Of a stretch of DNA of 58,638 nt, positions 8,299 through 16,108 are shown one piece after another (position 1 is the stretch's first letter; the number at the start of each line of letters is the position of its first letter). The stretch is taken from the NCBI GenBank assembly GCA_026389845.1, contig JAPLHB010000053.1:1-58638 (forward strand), given 5' to 3'. The notes beneath the pieces were generated by a model that searched no databases, was not told the origin of the DNA, and saw only the letters and a program-made list of their open reading frames with translations. The stretch comes from Chloroflexota bacterium. GTDB taxonomy: Bacteria; Chloroflexota; Anaerolineae; CG2-30-64-16. The translations under genes and the position numbers were made by a program.

Positions 8299-9438
8299 AT
8301 GAACGCTCGTCGAACGTCGTACCTGCTCGTCGCTCTGCTGGTCGTCGCCATGCTGGTGACGTCCTGCGCCCAACCGACACCCACGCCGGTCCCGCCGACC
8401 AAGGCCCCGCCGACCGCAGTCCCGCCGACCGCAGTCCCTGCGGCAACTGTGGCGCCGACCAAGACGCCGCTGCCCGCCCTCGCCGCGCCTGCGTGCGCGA
8501 AGATGGCCACCGCGTTGTCGCCCAAAGCGGGTGAGCTCGGCGCGGCCGACAAACCTATCGTCATCACCTTCGTGCCCTCGGTGGATACCGCGCTCATCAG
8601 CCGCGGCGGCACCGCCCTGGCCGACTGCCTCACCAAGATGACCGGCCTGACCTATAAGATGGAGGTCGGCACGAGCGAAGCGGCCTCGATCGAGGCGATG
8701 GGCGGCGGCAAGGCCCAGATGGGCTTCCTCAACACCTTCGCGATCCTGCTGGCGAAGGAGAAGTACGACGTGGATGTGGCCCTGGTGGCGCAGCGCAAGT
8801 ACGGCGTCCTCAAGGCGGATGGCACCTACACCGCGTTCGACTTCGATCCCGACAAGGCGCTTGCGGGCCAACTGACCTCCTACTACAAGCCTGAGTACTT
8901 CACCAAGGCCGGTTCGGGCATCAAGACCTTGGCGGATGTCAAGGGCAAGAGCATGTGCTTCACCAGCGCCAGCTCCACTTCGGGCGGCATCATCCCGCGC
9001 GCGGTGTTCAAGGCCATGGGGATTGACCCCGACAAGGACATCAAGAGCACCTATGCAGGCAGCCACGACAAGGCCGCCATCGCCGTGTACAACGGTGACT
9101 GCGACGCCGGTGTGGCCTTCATGGACGTCTTGACCGACAAGACAACGAACCTGGTCGGCAAATTCCCCGACATCGCGCAGAAGGTGACTGTGTTCGCAGT
9201 GGGCGACCGCATCCCGAACGACGGCTTGCAGTACATCAAGGGTCTCGATCCCAAGATCAAGGCGATCACCACCGAAGCGTTGCTCGCGATGATGAAGGAT
9301 CCCGCCGGCCTCGCCGTGGTTAAGAGCATCTACAACTACGATGCCTTTGAAGTGTCCGACTATGCCACGTACTACGCGCCGTTCAATGAGATTCTGAAGA
9401 AGGCGGGCGTGGATGTGAGCAAGCTGATCAAGCAGTAA
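8299..9438 (+). CDS. phnD: Phosphonate-type ABC transporter substrate-binding lipoprotein
   Basis: A 379-residue exported lipoprotein. The signal peptide ends in the lipobox VTSC (Cys at about residue 24) and is followed by a ~35-residue Thr/Pro linker of the kind common in Chloroflexota. The mature part is a periplasmic-binding fold of the PhnD family: ITFVPSVDTALIS, the MGGGKAQMGFLNTF strand-turn, SSTSGGIIPRAVFKAMG and GDCDAGVAFMDVL. Such proteins bind phosphonates, phosphite or phosphate analogues; the ligand cannot be decided from sequence. The phnC ATPase and phnE permease genes follow on the same strand, making a complete importer. No C-P lyase genes occur in the window. Confidence 0.92.
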   Translation: MNARRTSYLLVALLVVAMLVTSCAQPTPTPVPPTKAPPTAVPPTAVPAATVAPTKTPLPALAAPACAKMATALSPKAGELGAADKPIVITFVPSVDTALISRGGTALADCLTKMTGLTYKMEVGTSEAASIEAMGGGKAQMGFLNTFAILLAKEKYDVDVALVAQRKYGVLKADGTYTAFDFDPDKALAGQLTSYYKPEYFTKAGSGIKTLADVKGKSMCFTSASSTSGGIIPRAVFKAMGIDPDKDIKSTYAGSHDKAAIAVYNGDCDAGVAFMDVLTDKTTNLVGKFPDIAQKVTVFAVGDRIPNDGLQYIKGLDPKIKAITTEALLAMMKDPAGLAVVKSIYNYDAFEVSDYATYYAPFNEILKKAGVDVSKLIKQ

Positions 9439-9449
9439 GTTCGTTTCAA

Positions 9450-9480
9450 CGTGCCAGGCACTTCCGAAGTGCCTGGCACG
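9450..9480. repeat. Palindrome of the CGTGCCAGGCAC family
   Basis: A near-perfect 31-bp inverted repeat, arms CGTGCCAGGCACTTC and GAAGTGCCTGGCACG. It lies between phnD and phnC, where it could attenuate transcription or stabilise phnD mRNA. A related palindrome lies at 50757-50795, so it is a dispersed repeat rather than a gene-specific terminator; there is no T-run. Confidence 0.75.
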
Positions 9481-9525
9481 TGACAAGTGTATTTCCCTCC
9501 TACCCCCTCCCCATCGAGGAAAACT

Positions 9526-10284
9526 ATGCTACGTGTCGAGCATCTCACGAAAGTTTACCCCAACGGGACCCAGGCGCTGACCGATGTGAGCTTCGAGGTT
9601 CAAGATGGGGAATTCCTGGCCGTGATCGGGTTGAGTGGGTCAGGCAAATCCACCCTGCTGCGGTGCATCAATCGGCTGATCGAGCCAACTGCCGGCCGGA
9701 TCATCTGGAACGACATGGATATCACCGCGGCGCCCAGCTCAGAACTGCGCGGCATCCGCCGCCAAATTGGCATGGTCTTTCAACAGTTCAACCTGGTCAA
9801 GCGCTCCTCGGTGCTGACGAATGTGCTTTCGGGGCGACTCGGCTATGTCAACCCTTCTCAGAGCCTGTTCGATTATTTCTCGCCCGCCGATCATCAGCGC
9901 GCACAGGCAAACCTGGAGCACCTGGGTCTGGCGGACAAAGCGCACGTGCGCGCCGATTCGCTTTCCGGGGGGCAACAACAGCGCGTGGGCATCGCGCGCG
10001 CGTTGATGCAGGAGCCGAAATTGGTCCTGGCGGATGAGCCGGTGGCGTCGCTCGATCCGGTGCTGGCCCATTCGATCCTGAAATATCTGGAACAGATGAA
10101 CAAGGAGCGCGGCATCACGGTGCTGTGCAGTCTGCACTTTCTCGATCTCGTCCACCGCTACGCCACCCGCGCCATTGCGCTCAAAGATGGCCGAGTTGTC
10201 TTCGAAGGCTTGCCCAAGGAGATTGACGACGCGCAGTTCAAGGCGATTTACGGCCAGGAGGCCGAGCGCGTTTCGATTATTTGA
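9526..10284 (+). CDS. phnC: Phosphonate-type ABC transporter ATP-binding protein
   Basis: ABC ATPase of 252 residues that energises the importer. Walker A is GLSGSGKST, the Q-loop region MVFQQFNLV, the signature LSGGQQQRVGIARAL, Walker B LVLADEPVASLDP and the switch histidine SLHFLDL. The insertion GRLGYVNPSQSLFDYF after the Q-loop is characteristic of PhnC. The start at 9526 (MLRVEHLTKVYPNG) is chosen because GAGGA precedes it; an in-frame GTG at 9487 would add 13 unrelated residues. It sits between phnD and phnE in one operon. Confidence 0.94.
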   Translation: MLRVEHLTKVYPNGTQALTDVSFEVQDGEFLAVIGLSGSGKSTLLRCINRLIEPTAGRIIWNDMDITAAPSSELRGIRRQIGMVFQQFNLVKRSSVLTNVLSGRLGYVNPSQSLFDYFSPADHQRAQANLEHLGLADKAHVRADSLSGGQQQRVGIARALMQEPKLVLADEPVASLDPVLAHSILKYLEQMNKERGITVLCSLHFLDLVHRYATRAIALKDGRVVFEGLPKEIDDAQFKAIYGQEAERVSII

Positions 10285-10350
10285 CGGGGGACGAAAGACG
10301 AAAGCCGAAAGCCAGTCCGATGATCCGTCCTTCGTCGTTCGTCCGTTACA
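10285..10350. repeat. Inverted pair of GACGAAA heptamer arrays
   Basis: GACGAAA GACGAAA GCCGAAA GCC runs forward right after phnC. TCCTTCGTCGTTCGTCC, its reverse-complement partner, follows ~25 bp later. It lies between phnC and phnE. Confidence 0.65.
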
Positions 10351-10365
10351 AAGCGGTGATCGCAC

Positions 10366-12360
10366 ATGGCCTCATCCTCATCCACTCTCCCCGCTCGCAA
10401 TAGCTCGGCCTCACTGGCGAGCATCCTTTCGCTGATCATCCCCGGCGCAGGGCAGTTTTACCTGGGCAAACGCGAGCGCGGCGTGTTGATCCTGCTCGCG
10501 GCGCTGGCGCAGGGCTATTTGATTCCCTGGGCGCTCGACAATTTCCGAATCGCCAAGGTGAGCCTGGGCGGCATCCAGACCAGTTGGCTGCTGGCCTTTT
10601 TCGCGCTCTTCTGGCTCTGGAACGTCTACGATGCTTACTGCCAGGCGCGGGGTAAGCGCGGCTTGAATCTGTTCGGGCTGCTCCTACCTGGGCTGGTAAT
10701 CTATATCATCGCGTGGCAAGTCACAGATGTTCGGCTCGATCGCCTGGTCACGCGCTTCGGCAATGCGCTCAAAATCTTCAACGACATCATCCATCCCGAT
10801 CTCTTCACGCGCAACGCCGCGGGCGCATGGGTTCCCAGCGAGAATTTTGGCTACATCTTCGGCAGCATCGTGCCCAAGCCCGCACCGGATCTCCTGGTGC
10901 GCCTGGGATTCGTTCAGACCGGGGCGACGCTGCCGACCTTCCAGGCGGGCAAGATCATCGAGACGATTGCGCTCGGCTTGATTTCCACGATCTTCTCCAC
11001 CATCCTTGCCATCCCCGTCAGTTTCTTTGCCGCGCGCAACATCATGTCGCGCATCCCCGGTGGGACGGCGATTTACTACGTGACGCGCACCCTCCTCAAC
11101 ATCGTGCGCGCCGTGGACACGCTCATCTGGGGCCTGATCGTCGTCCTCTGGGTCGGCCTGGGGTCGTTCGCCGGCGTGATCGCGCTTACCATCCACTCTG
11201 TGGCTGCGTTGGCAAAATTATACTCCGAAGAAGTCGAGCACATTGACCCCGGCCCCATCGAGGCCATCACCGCGACTGGGGCTAATCTGCTCCAAACCAT
11301 TCGCTACGCCGTCATCCCGCAGATTGTGCCGCCGTTCCTGGCGTATACGCTGTTGCGTTGGGATATCAACATGCGCTCGGCAACGGTCGTCGGGTTTGTG
11401 GCCGGGGGCGGCATCGGCTACTTTGTCGTGGAGACGATTCGCAAGAGCGGGTATACGCAATATGCCGCGGCGCTGTGGGCGGTCGCCATCGTCGTGGTCA
11501 TCGTGGACTACGTGAGCGCGAAATGGCGGGAACGCATCATGGTCGGCACGACGCAAACGGTCGTCAAGGCCTGGCGGCCGTTCTACAAGTCGCTGCGGGC
11601 TTGGTTCTACATCATCGTCGGCGCGGCGGTCTTCGTTTACTTCTGGGGCTTGTGCGGGATTGACCTGAAGTTGTTGCTCGATCCAGCGCCCACCCTGGGA
11701 CGCTTCGTGCGCCAGTTCCTGTCGTTCAACCTGGACTCAGAGGTCGTCAGCACCGTGGTCAGGGAAATGATCACGACGATTTTCCAGGCGTTGCTCGCCA
11801 CGACGTTTGGCGCCCTTTTGGCGATCCCATTCAGTTTCCTGGCCGCGCGCAACCTGACCGGCCGCAGTCGCCTTTCGATCTGGATCTACTACCTGACGCG
11901 CGGCCTCTTCAACATCCTGCGCTCGATCGAGGCACTGCTCTACGTGGCGATCTTCTTCTACTGGGTGAGCTTCGGCAGCTTTGCCGGCATGTTGGCGCTG
12001 GCGGTCACGACCTTCGGGTTGATCGGCAAGCTCTTCTCCGAAGCCATCGAGAACATTGACGCGGGGCCGTTGGAGGCGATCACCGCGACCGGCGCCACGC
12101 GCTTGCAGGCCATCGTCTACGGCATCCTGCCGCAGATCATCCCGCCCTTCGTCTCCTACTCGATCTACCAGTGGGACATCAACGTGCGTATGGCGACCAT
12201 CGTCGGTTTTGCCGGCGGCGGCGGGATCGGCAACCTGCTCTACAACGACTATTTCCCCTTCAGCAAGTATCGCTCCGCCGGCACCGCCGTCGCGGCGATC
12301 GTGATCGTGGTCGCGATCATGGACTTCGCGAGCGCAAAGCTGAGGGAGAAGTTGGTGTAA
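10366..12360 (+). CDS. phnE: Double PhnE permease (two fused ABC membrane domains)
   Basis: A 664-residue integral membrane protein with two complete PhnE-type permease units in one chain. An N-terminal ~130-residue hydrophobic region starts with GAGQFYLGKRERG, similar to TM2-type domains. The first permease spans ~205-395 with the coupling EAA loop EAITATGANLLQTI. The second spans ~455-660 with EAITATGATRLQAI. Bacterial PhnE is usually a single ~270-residue unit that works as a homodimer, so this fusion would form the pore from one polypeptide. The two halves keep matching motifs (RWDINMRSATVVGF and QWDINVRMATIVGF), pointing to an internal duplication or a phnE1-phnE2 fusion. Confidence 0.9.
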   Translation: MASSSSTLPARNSSASLASILSLIIPGAGQFYLGKRERGVLILLAALAQGYLIPWALDNFRIAKVSLGGIQTSWLLAFFALFWLWNVYDAYCQARGKRGLNLFGLLLPGLVIYIIAWQVTDVRLDRLVTRFGNALKIFNDIIHPDLFTRNAAGAWVPSENFGYIFGSIVPKPAPDLLVRLGFVQTGATLPTFQAGKIIETIALGLISTIFSTILAIPVSFFAARNIMSRIPGGTAIYYVTRTLLNIVRAVDTLIWGLIVVLWVGLGSFAGVIALTIHSVAALAKLYSEEVEHIDPGPIEAITATGANLLQTIRYAVIPQIVPPFLAYTLLRWDINMRSATVVGFVAGGGIGYFVVETIRKSGYTQYAAALWAVAIVVVIVDYVSAKWRERIMVGTTQTVVKAWRPFYKSLRAWFYIIVGAAVFVYFWGLCGIDLKLLLDPAPTLGRFVRQFLSFNLDSEVVSTVVREMITTIFQALLATTFGALLAIPFSFLAARNLTGRSRLSIWIYYLTRGLFNILRSIEALLYVAIFFYWVSFGSFAGMLALAVTTFGLIGKLFSEAIENIDAGPLEAITATGATRLQAIVYGILPQIIPPFVSYSIYQWDINVRMATIVGFAGGGGIGNLLYNDYFPFSKYRSAGTAVAAIVIVVAIMDFASAKLREKLV

Positions 12361-12769
12361 AGGCAGCGGGCAACGGATTGCAGCGGATAAACGGATAGAC
12401 GCGCTGCATTGTTGGCGCGTGTCAAGAGTCCGCTGGACAATATGCAACGATATTGCGCTGGCCGCGGATCACCAGGCCCGGCCATCAACACCCTTTGGCT
12501 GACCACGCGGCGCGATCACGTGGGCAGAGAGCCGGTCGGCGCGCTGAATCATAGCCGTGGGCTCATGTGCGGCCCGTCGTGGGACTACAGCGTTAGCGGA
12601 CACGCCGTTACAATCCGGGCGGCATCGCGCAGTCACAGTTTAGGCACGCAAGAACGTGGTGGATTTCGTAGTCGAGGTAGCCTTGAACCACCCAACCGCG
12701 CTGGAGTCAATGCAAAATCGTGAGGTTATTCCGCGCATTTTGACGCGGAGTATGTGATGGAGGTGTAGC
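12361..12769. other. Long intergenic region without an identified gene
   Basis: 409 bp between phnE and the metzincin gene. The first 45 bases hold a short 8-bp-period repeat (AGCGGATAAACGGATA). The rest shows no convincing ORF, tRNA or terminator. A short minus-strand open stretch ending at 12608 cannot be assigned. The Shine-Dalgarno sequence of the next gene (GGAGG) is at about 12759. Confidence 0.5.
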
Positions 12770-15700
12770 ATGATGAAAATGAAACACTCCTTCAACCATC
12801 ACCATTCCTGGCAGCGCGCAGCCGCCATTGCACTCGTGCTCTTGCTGGCAATGCTGCTGCTGAATGAAGCGGTTGAGCCGCGCACGACGCACGCCGCGCC
12901 GCCAGCGCAGGGCCAAGAGATTTGGACGCGCGTGGAGCCTGTTCTTCCGAAACCACGCGGGTTGCAGGTCACAGACACATCCCTGACCTATCAAACGGAA
13001 CGCGATGGAAAACAATACGCTAACACGCTGACGTGGACGCCGCCCCCGGCTACCTTGCGAGCCGGTGAGGTGGTTACGCTCAAGATCTCCGCCACGACCG
13101 AACAAGGGTGGGGCAGCGTCGGGGGGTGGTGGAACATCAACTGCGCGTCCGATGGCAAGGGGGACATGTCCGCAGGCTCGCCCGATAATTTTCGGCTCAC
13201 GGGAAGCCCGGATCCTCACAATGCCACGTACACATTCAAATTCGATCCCCGATCAGCGGAGCCCACGATCCAACTGAGCGCCGGACACGATCCGAACCCA
13301 GACGACTGGGTTTTGGTGACCTACAAATACGAACGCTCAGCCAGCCAGCCCCCCGCGACGGCAACTGCGACTAAGAAACCGACGGCCACACCCACCGCAA
13401 CGCCGACGCTACTGCCGGACATTGACCTCAGCATTGACCACATCGAGGTGGTGCAGGTGGTGCAGGACGAAGCCAATCGCGTGCCGCTCGTCGCCGGCAA
13501 AAGCACCGTGGTGCGCGTCTTCGTCAAAGTGAGCGGGAATCCCCAAGGGCCTGTCACCGGCGTCACCATATCCGCATGCGGTATGGGCACGGCTTCGTTT
13601 CGCGGGATGACGGATACCTGCGTCCCAGCCGCGAACATGAATACGCCTTTCACGGCCCCGCGCTATCCGAATCGCGCCAACATCACCGATACCATCAATC
13701 TCTACCTGCCGCTAGAAATGACCCGCGCAAGCACAGACCCGAATGAAGGCACAACGTATCCGCTCGAATTGTGGCTCAACCCACTCAAGACCCTGCCGGA
13801 GACCAACTACGATAACAATAAACTCAGCTACCAAATGAAATTTGTCAAGCAAAACCGACTGAGTGTGGGCTATCTGAGCGTTGGCTATCAACCCCCCGGG
13901 CAAGCCGCAGCCACCTATCCCTCCAATGCCATTGCCAACCACAGCGGTCTGACACGCAAGCTCTATCCGCTTGCCGACAATGGCTTGGATTACTATCCGA
14001 TTCCCGTGCGCCGGCCGTATACCAAGCCACTGCGCGACATTTGGGATGTTTACGTGTTTATGACCGCACTGGAAAAGGGCTATCAGATGTACAGCGGAAC
14101 CAAACCCGATCAACTGATGGCCTGGCTACCTCCGATTCCAACCATCTCAACCATCGCCGGCATCTCCCATCCCCTTTGGTGGGATGAACTCGACCTCGAC
14201 ACTGGAACGTTTTACTTCGGTCAAAACAACGTTGTTATGGGGCAGGATCTGACAACCACCGATGCGCTTGATCTCCAACATACGATGGCGCATGAGATGG
14301 CTCACAATTTCGGACTGCGCCACACCAGCAAGGTCAGCGACAACAATCCGATCACGGGCGGCTGCGGCGCCACTGATTCTGAAACCAAGTGGCCCTACAA
14401 CACTGCCACGATCCAGGAGTACGGTTTTGATCCACTGGCCCGGCGCGTCATCCCCAATACGCAGTTCGATCTGATGACATATTGCACGCCGCCGGGCAGC
14501 GACATCTGGATATCGCCCGATAGTTACAGGAAACTCTACGACAGCGGTTTGCGACGCCGCGCCAGTGTCCCAACCTCACCGCCACAATTTTCCGCTGCGT
14601 GGGGTGTCGGCGCGTTCGTCCTTTCCGGCGCGCTCGCGCAATCGCGCCCGGAATACTTGATTGTCAGCGGCTCCGCCAAACGCGACGGCAGCAGCGGCCG
14701 GCTAGATGCGGCGTATCACAGCGCGGATTTCGATCCTGGCAATCCGCTGCCCCGTTCAGGTAACCACTGTTTGCGCTTGAGCGGCGCGAGCGGAACATTG
14801 GCAATCCAGTGCTTCAACCTGCAATTCGTAGCGCATCGAACAGGCGCGCCGCTCGACGAAGAACCGTTCACACTCAAGGTGCCGTACCCTGCTGGCACGA
14901 CGCGCATCACACTCAGCCGCGACAACCGGGAATTGACGGCGCTCACTGCGAGCCCGAACGCACCAACGCTAAACATCACCTCGCCGCGCGCCGGCGACAC
15001 GTGGCAGGGTCAGCAAACGATCGCATGGACGGGTGCGGACGCGGACGGCGGCGCATTGACCTACACGGTGCTGTACACGCCCGACGGCGGCGAGTCATGG
15101 TATCCGGTCGAACTGGATACGCCAAACCCACAGTTGACTTTGAGTACTTCCGAGATTGCGAGCGGCGACCAAGTCTACTTTCGCATCATCGGCAGCGACG
15201 GATTGAACACCGCCAAAGCCGAGGTGGGGCCCATCAAAGTGCTTGGCGGGATACCACCGGCGACGAGTGTCCTACAGCCCCCGCCAAGTGGGCCGCAACC
15301 ACTGCCGGGAACGTCAATTCCTCTGGTGAGCCTTGTGCTTGGCGGTGGTGTGCTCTGCGCGCTTTTGGGCGGGTTGCTTGTTGCCGGCATATTCATCATC
15401 GCACACTCGCGCGCTCAGCGTGCCCCCTTGCGTGTGATACCGCACCCAACCAATCTGGCTGAGCGTGGCGGCACGCCGCATGCCGTCCCACGTCTCATCG
15501 TCACACGTGGAAGCACAAATCTACCCTTTGTTGATTTCTCGCAAGACCGCGTGACGATTGGACGTGATCCGACTAGCACACTGGTGGTGAACGATTCGCG
15601 TGTCTCGCGCCAGCACGCGCGCGTGGATTTCCAAGAGGGCGCGTGGGTCATCAGCAACTTGAGCTCGACCAACGGAACATTTGTCAACGGAGCGCGCATC

Positions 15701-15772
15701 ACGCGGCAATCCCTAAAGCCGGGAGATCAGATTCAGATCGGCGATACCCTGTTCGTGTTCCAGACAAATTAA
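12770..15772 (+). CDS. Secreted metzincin-like metalloprotease with C-terminal FHA domain
   Basis: A 1000-residue protein with an N-terminal signal/anchor (residues ~15-42). The mid-region carries the metzincin zinc site HEMAHNFGLRH (His508, Glu509, His512, His518) followed by a Met-turn FDLMTYC (Met569), so it is probably an active extracellular zinc protease. Before it are a Thr/Pro linker and a CARDB-like segment; after it an Ig/FnIII-like region with EIASGDQVYFRIIGSDG. A single membrane helix lies at ~848-880. The last ~75 residues are an FHA phosphothreonine-binding domain (VTIGRDPTS, SRVSRQHARV, NLSSTNGTFVNG) that would face the cytoplasm. The gene has a good Shine-Dalgarno sequence (GGAGG). 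The protease-outside, FHA-inside topology is inferred from the single helix. Confidence 0.85.
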   Translation: MMKMKHSFNHHHSWQRAAAIALVLLLAMLLLNEAVEPRTTHAAPPAQGQEIWTRVEPVLPKPRGLQVTDTSLTYQTERDGKQYANTLTWTPPPATLRAGEVVTLKISATTEQGWGSVGGWWNINCASDGKGDMSAGSPDNFRLTGSPDPHNATYTFKFDPRSAEPTIQLSAGHDPNPDDWVLVTYKYERSASQPPATATATKKPTATPTATPTLLPDIDLSIDHIEVVQVVQDEANRVPLVAGKSTVVRVFVKVSGNPQGPVTGVTISACGMGTASFRGMTDTCVPAANMNTPFTAPRYPNRANITDTINLYLPLEMTRASTDPNEGTTYPLELWLNPLKTLPETNYDNNKLSYQMKFVKQNRLSVGYLSVGYQPPGQAAATYPSNAIANHSGLTRKLYPLADNGLDYYPIPVRRPYTKPLRDIWDVYVFMTALEKGYQMYSGTKPDQLMAWLPPIPTISTIAGISHPLWWDELDLDTGTFYFGQNNVVMGQDLTTTDALDLQHTMAHEMAHNFGLRHTSKVSDNNPITGGCGATDSETKWPYNTATIQEYGFDPLARRVIPNTQFDLMTYCTPPGSDIWISPDSYRKLYDSGLRRRASVPTSPPQFSAAWGVGAFVLSGALAQSRPEYLIVSGSAKRDGSSGRLDAAYHSADFDPGNPLPRSGNHCLRLSGASGTLAIQCFNLQFVAHRTGAPLDEEPFTLKVPYPAGTTRITLSRDNRELTALTASPNAPTLNITSPRAGDTWQGQQTIAWTGADADGGALTYTVLYTPDGGESWYPVELDTPNPQLTLSTSEIASGDQVYFRIIGSDGLNTAKAEVGPIKVLGGIPPATSVLQPPPSGPQPLPGTSIPLVSLVLGGGVLCALLGGLLVAGIFIIAHSRAQRAPLRVIPHPTNLAERGGTPHAVPRLIVTRGSTNLPFVDFSQDRVTIGRDPTSTLVVNDSRVSRQHARVDFQEGAWVISNLSSTNGTFVNGARITRQSLKPGDQIQIGDTLFVFQTN

Positions 15773-16035
15773 CTGAAAAGCCGCTCGCTGCGCCAGCCGT
15801 CCAAGCCAACTCTCCGCGGTACGCGCATTTTTGTTTCAGATGTATTGGACATGGTTGCCGACGGGCTGGCCTGGGAGACGATCATCGAGCAGTGGCACAA
15901 CAGCATCACGAAGGACGCCATTACTGAAGCCGTGAAGTTGTCCAGTGTGGCGTTTTTCAAGCATACGGACGAGTTCGTCCTGGAGCCAATGCCCGCGTGA
16001 ACATCTTGGACGAGAACATTCTCCCTGGCGCTTGA
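15773..16035 (+). pseudogene. Remnant of a DUF433 antitoxin / DUF5615-type toxin pair
   Basis: The frame following the metzincin stop encodes a DUF433-like stretch to a TGA at 15998: TLRGTRIFVSDVLDMVADGL, then WETIIEQWHNSITKDAITEA. It has no start codon of its own. Overlapping its stop as GTGA, a second frame (15997-16035) begins VNILDENILPGA and stops at once; NILDENI is the opening strand of DUF5615 PIN-like toxins. The order antitoxin then toxin with overlapping stop/start is the normal operon layout, so this looks like a decayed pair. Assignment rests on short motifs. Confidence 0.55.
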
Positions 16036-16108
16036 ATACGGAGCCTGAAGTCCACTTTGGTTGGTGATAACCTTCTCGCCGGAGACCGGCCCAAACAAGA
16101 GTCGCGCA

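Noticed and set aside
12608..12700. Short minus-strand open stretch (WVVQGYLDYEIHHV) in the long intergenic region
   Set aside because: Looks vaguely like a transposase-type fragment but is too short and lacks a start; no support.
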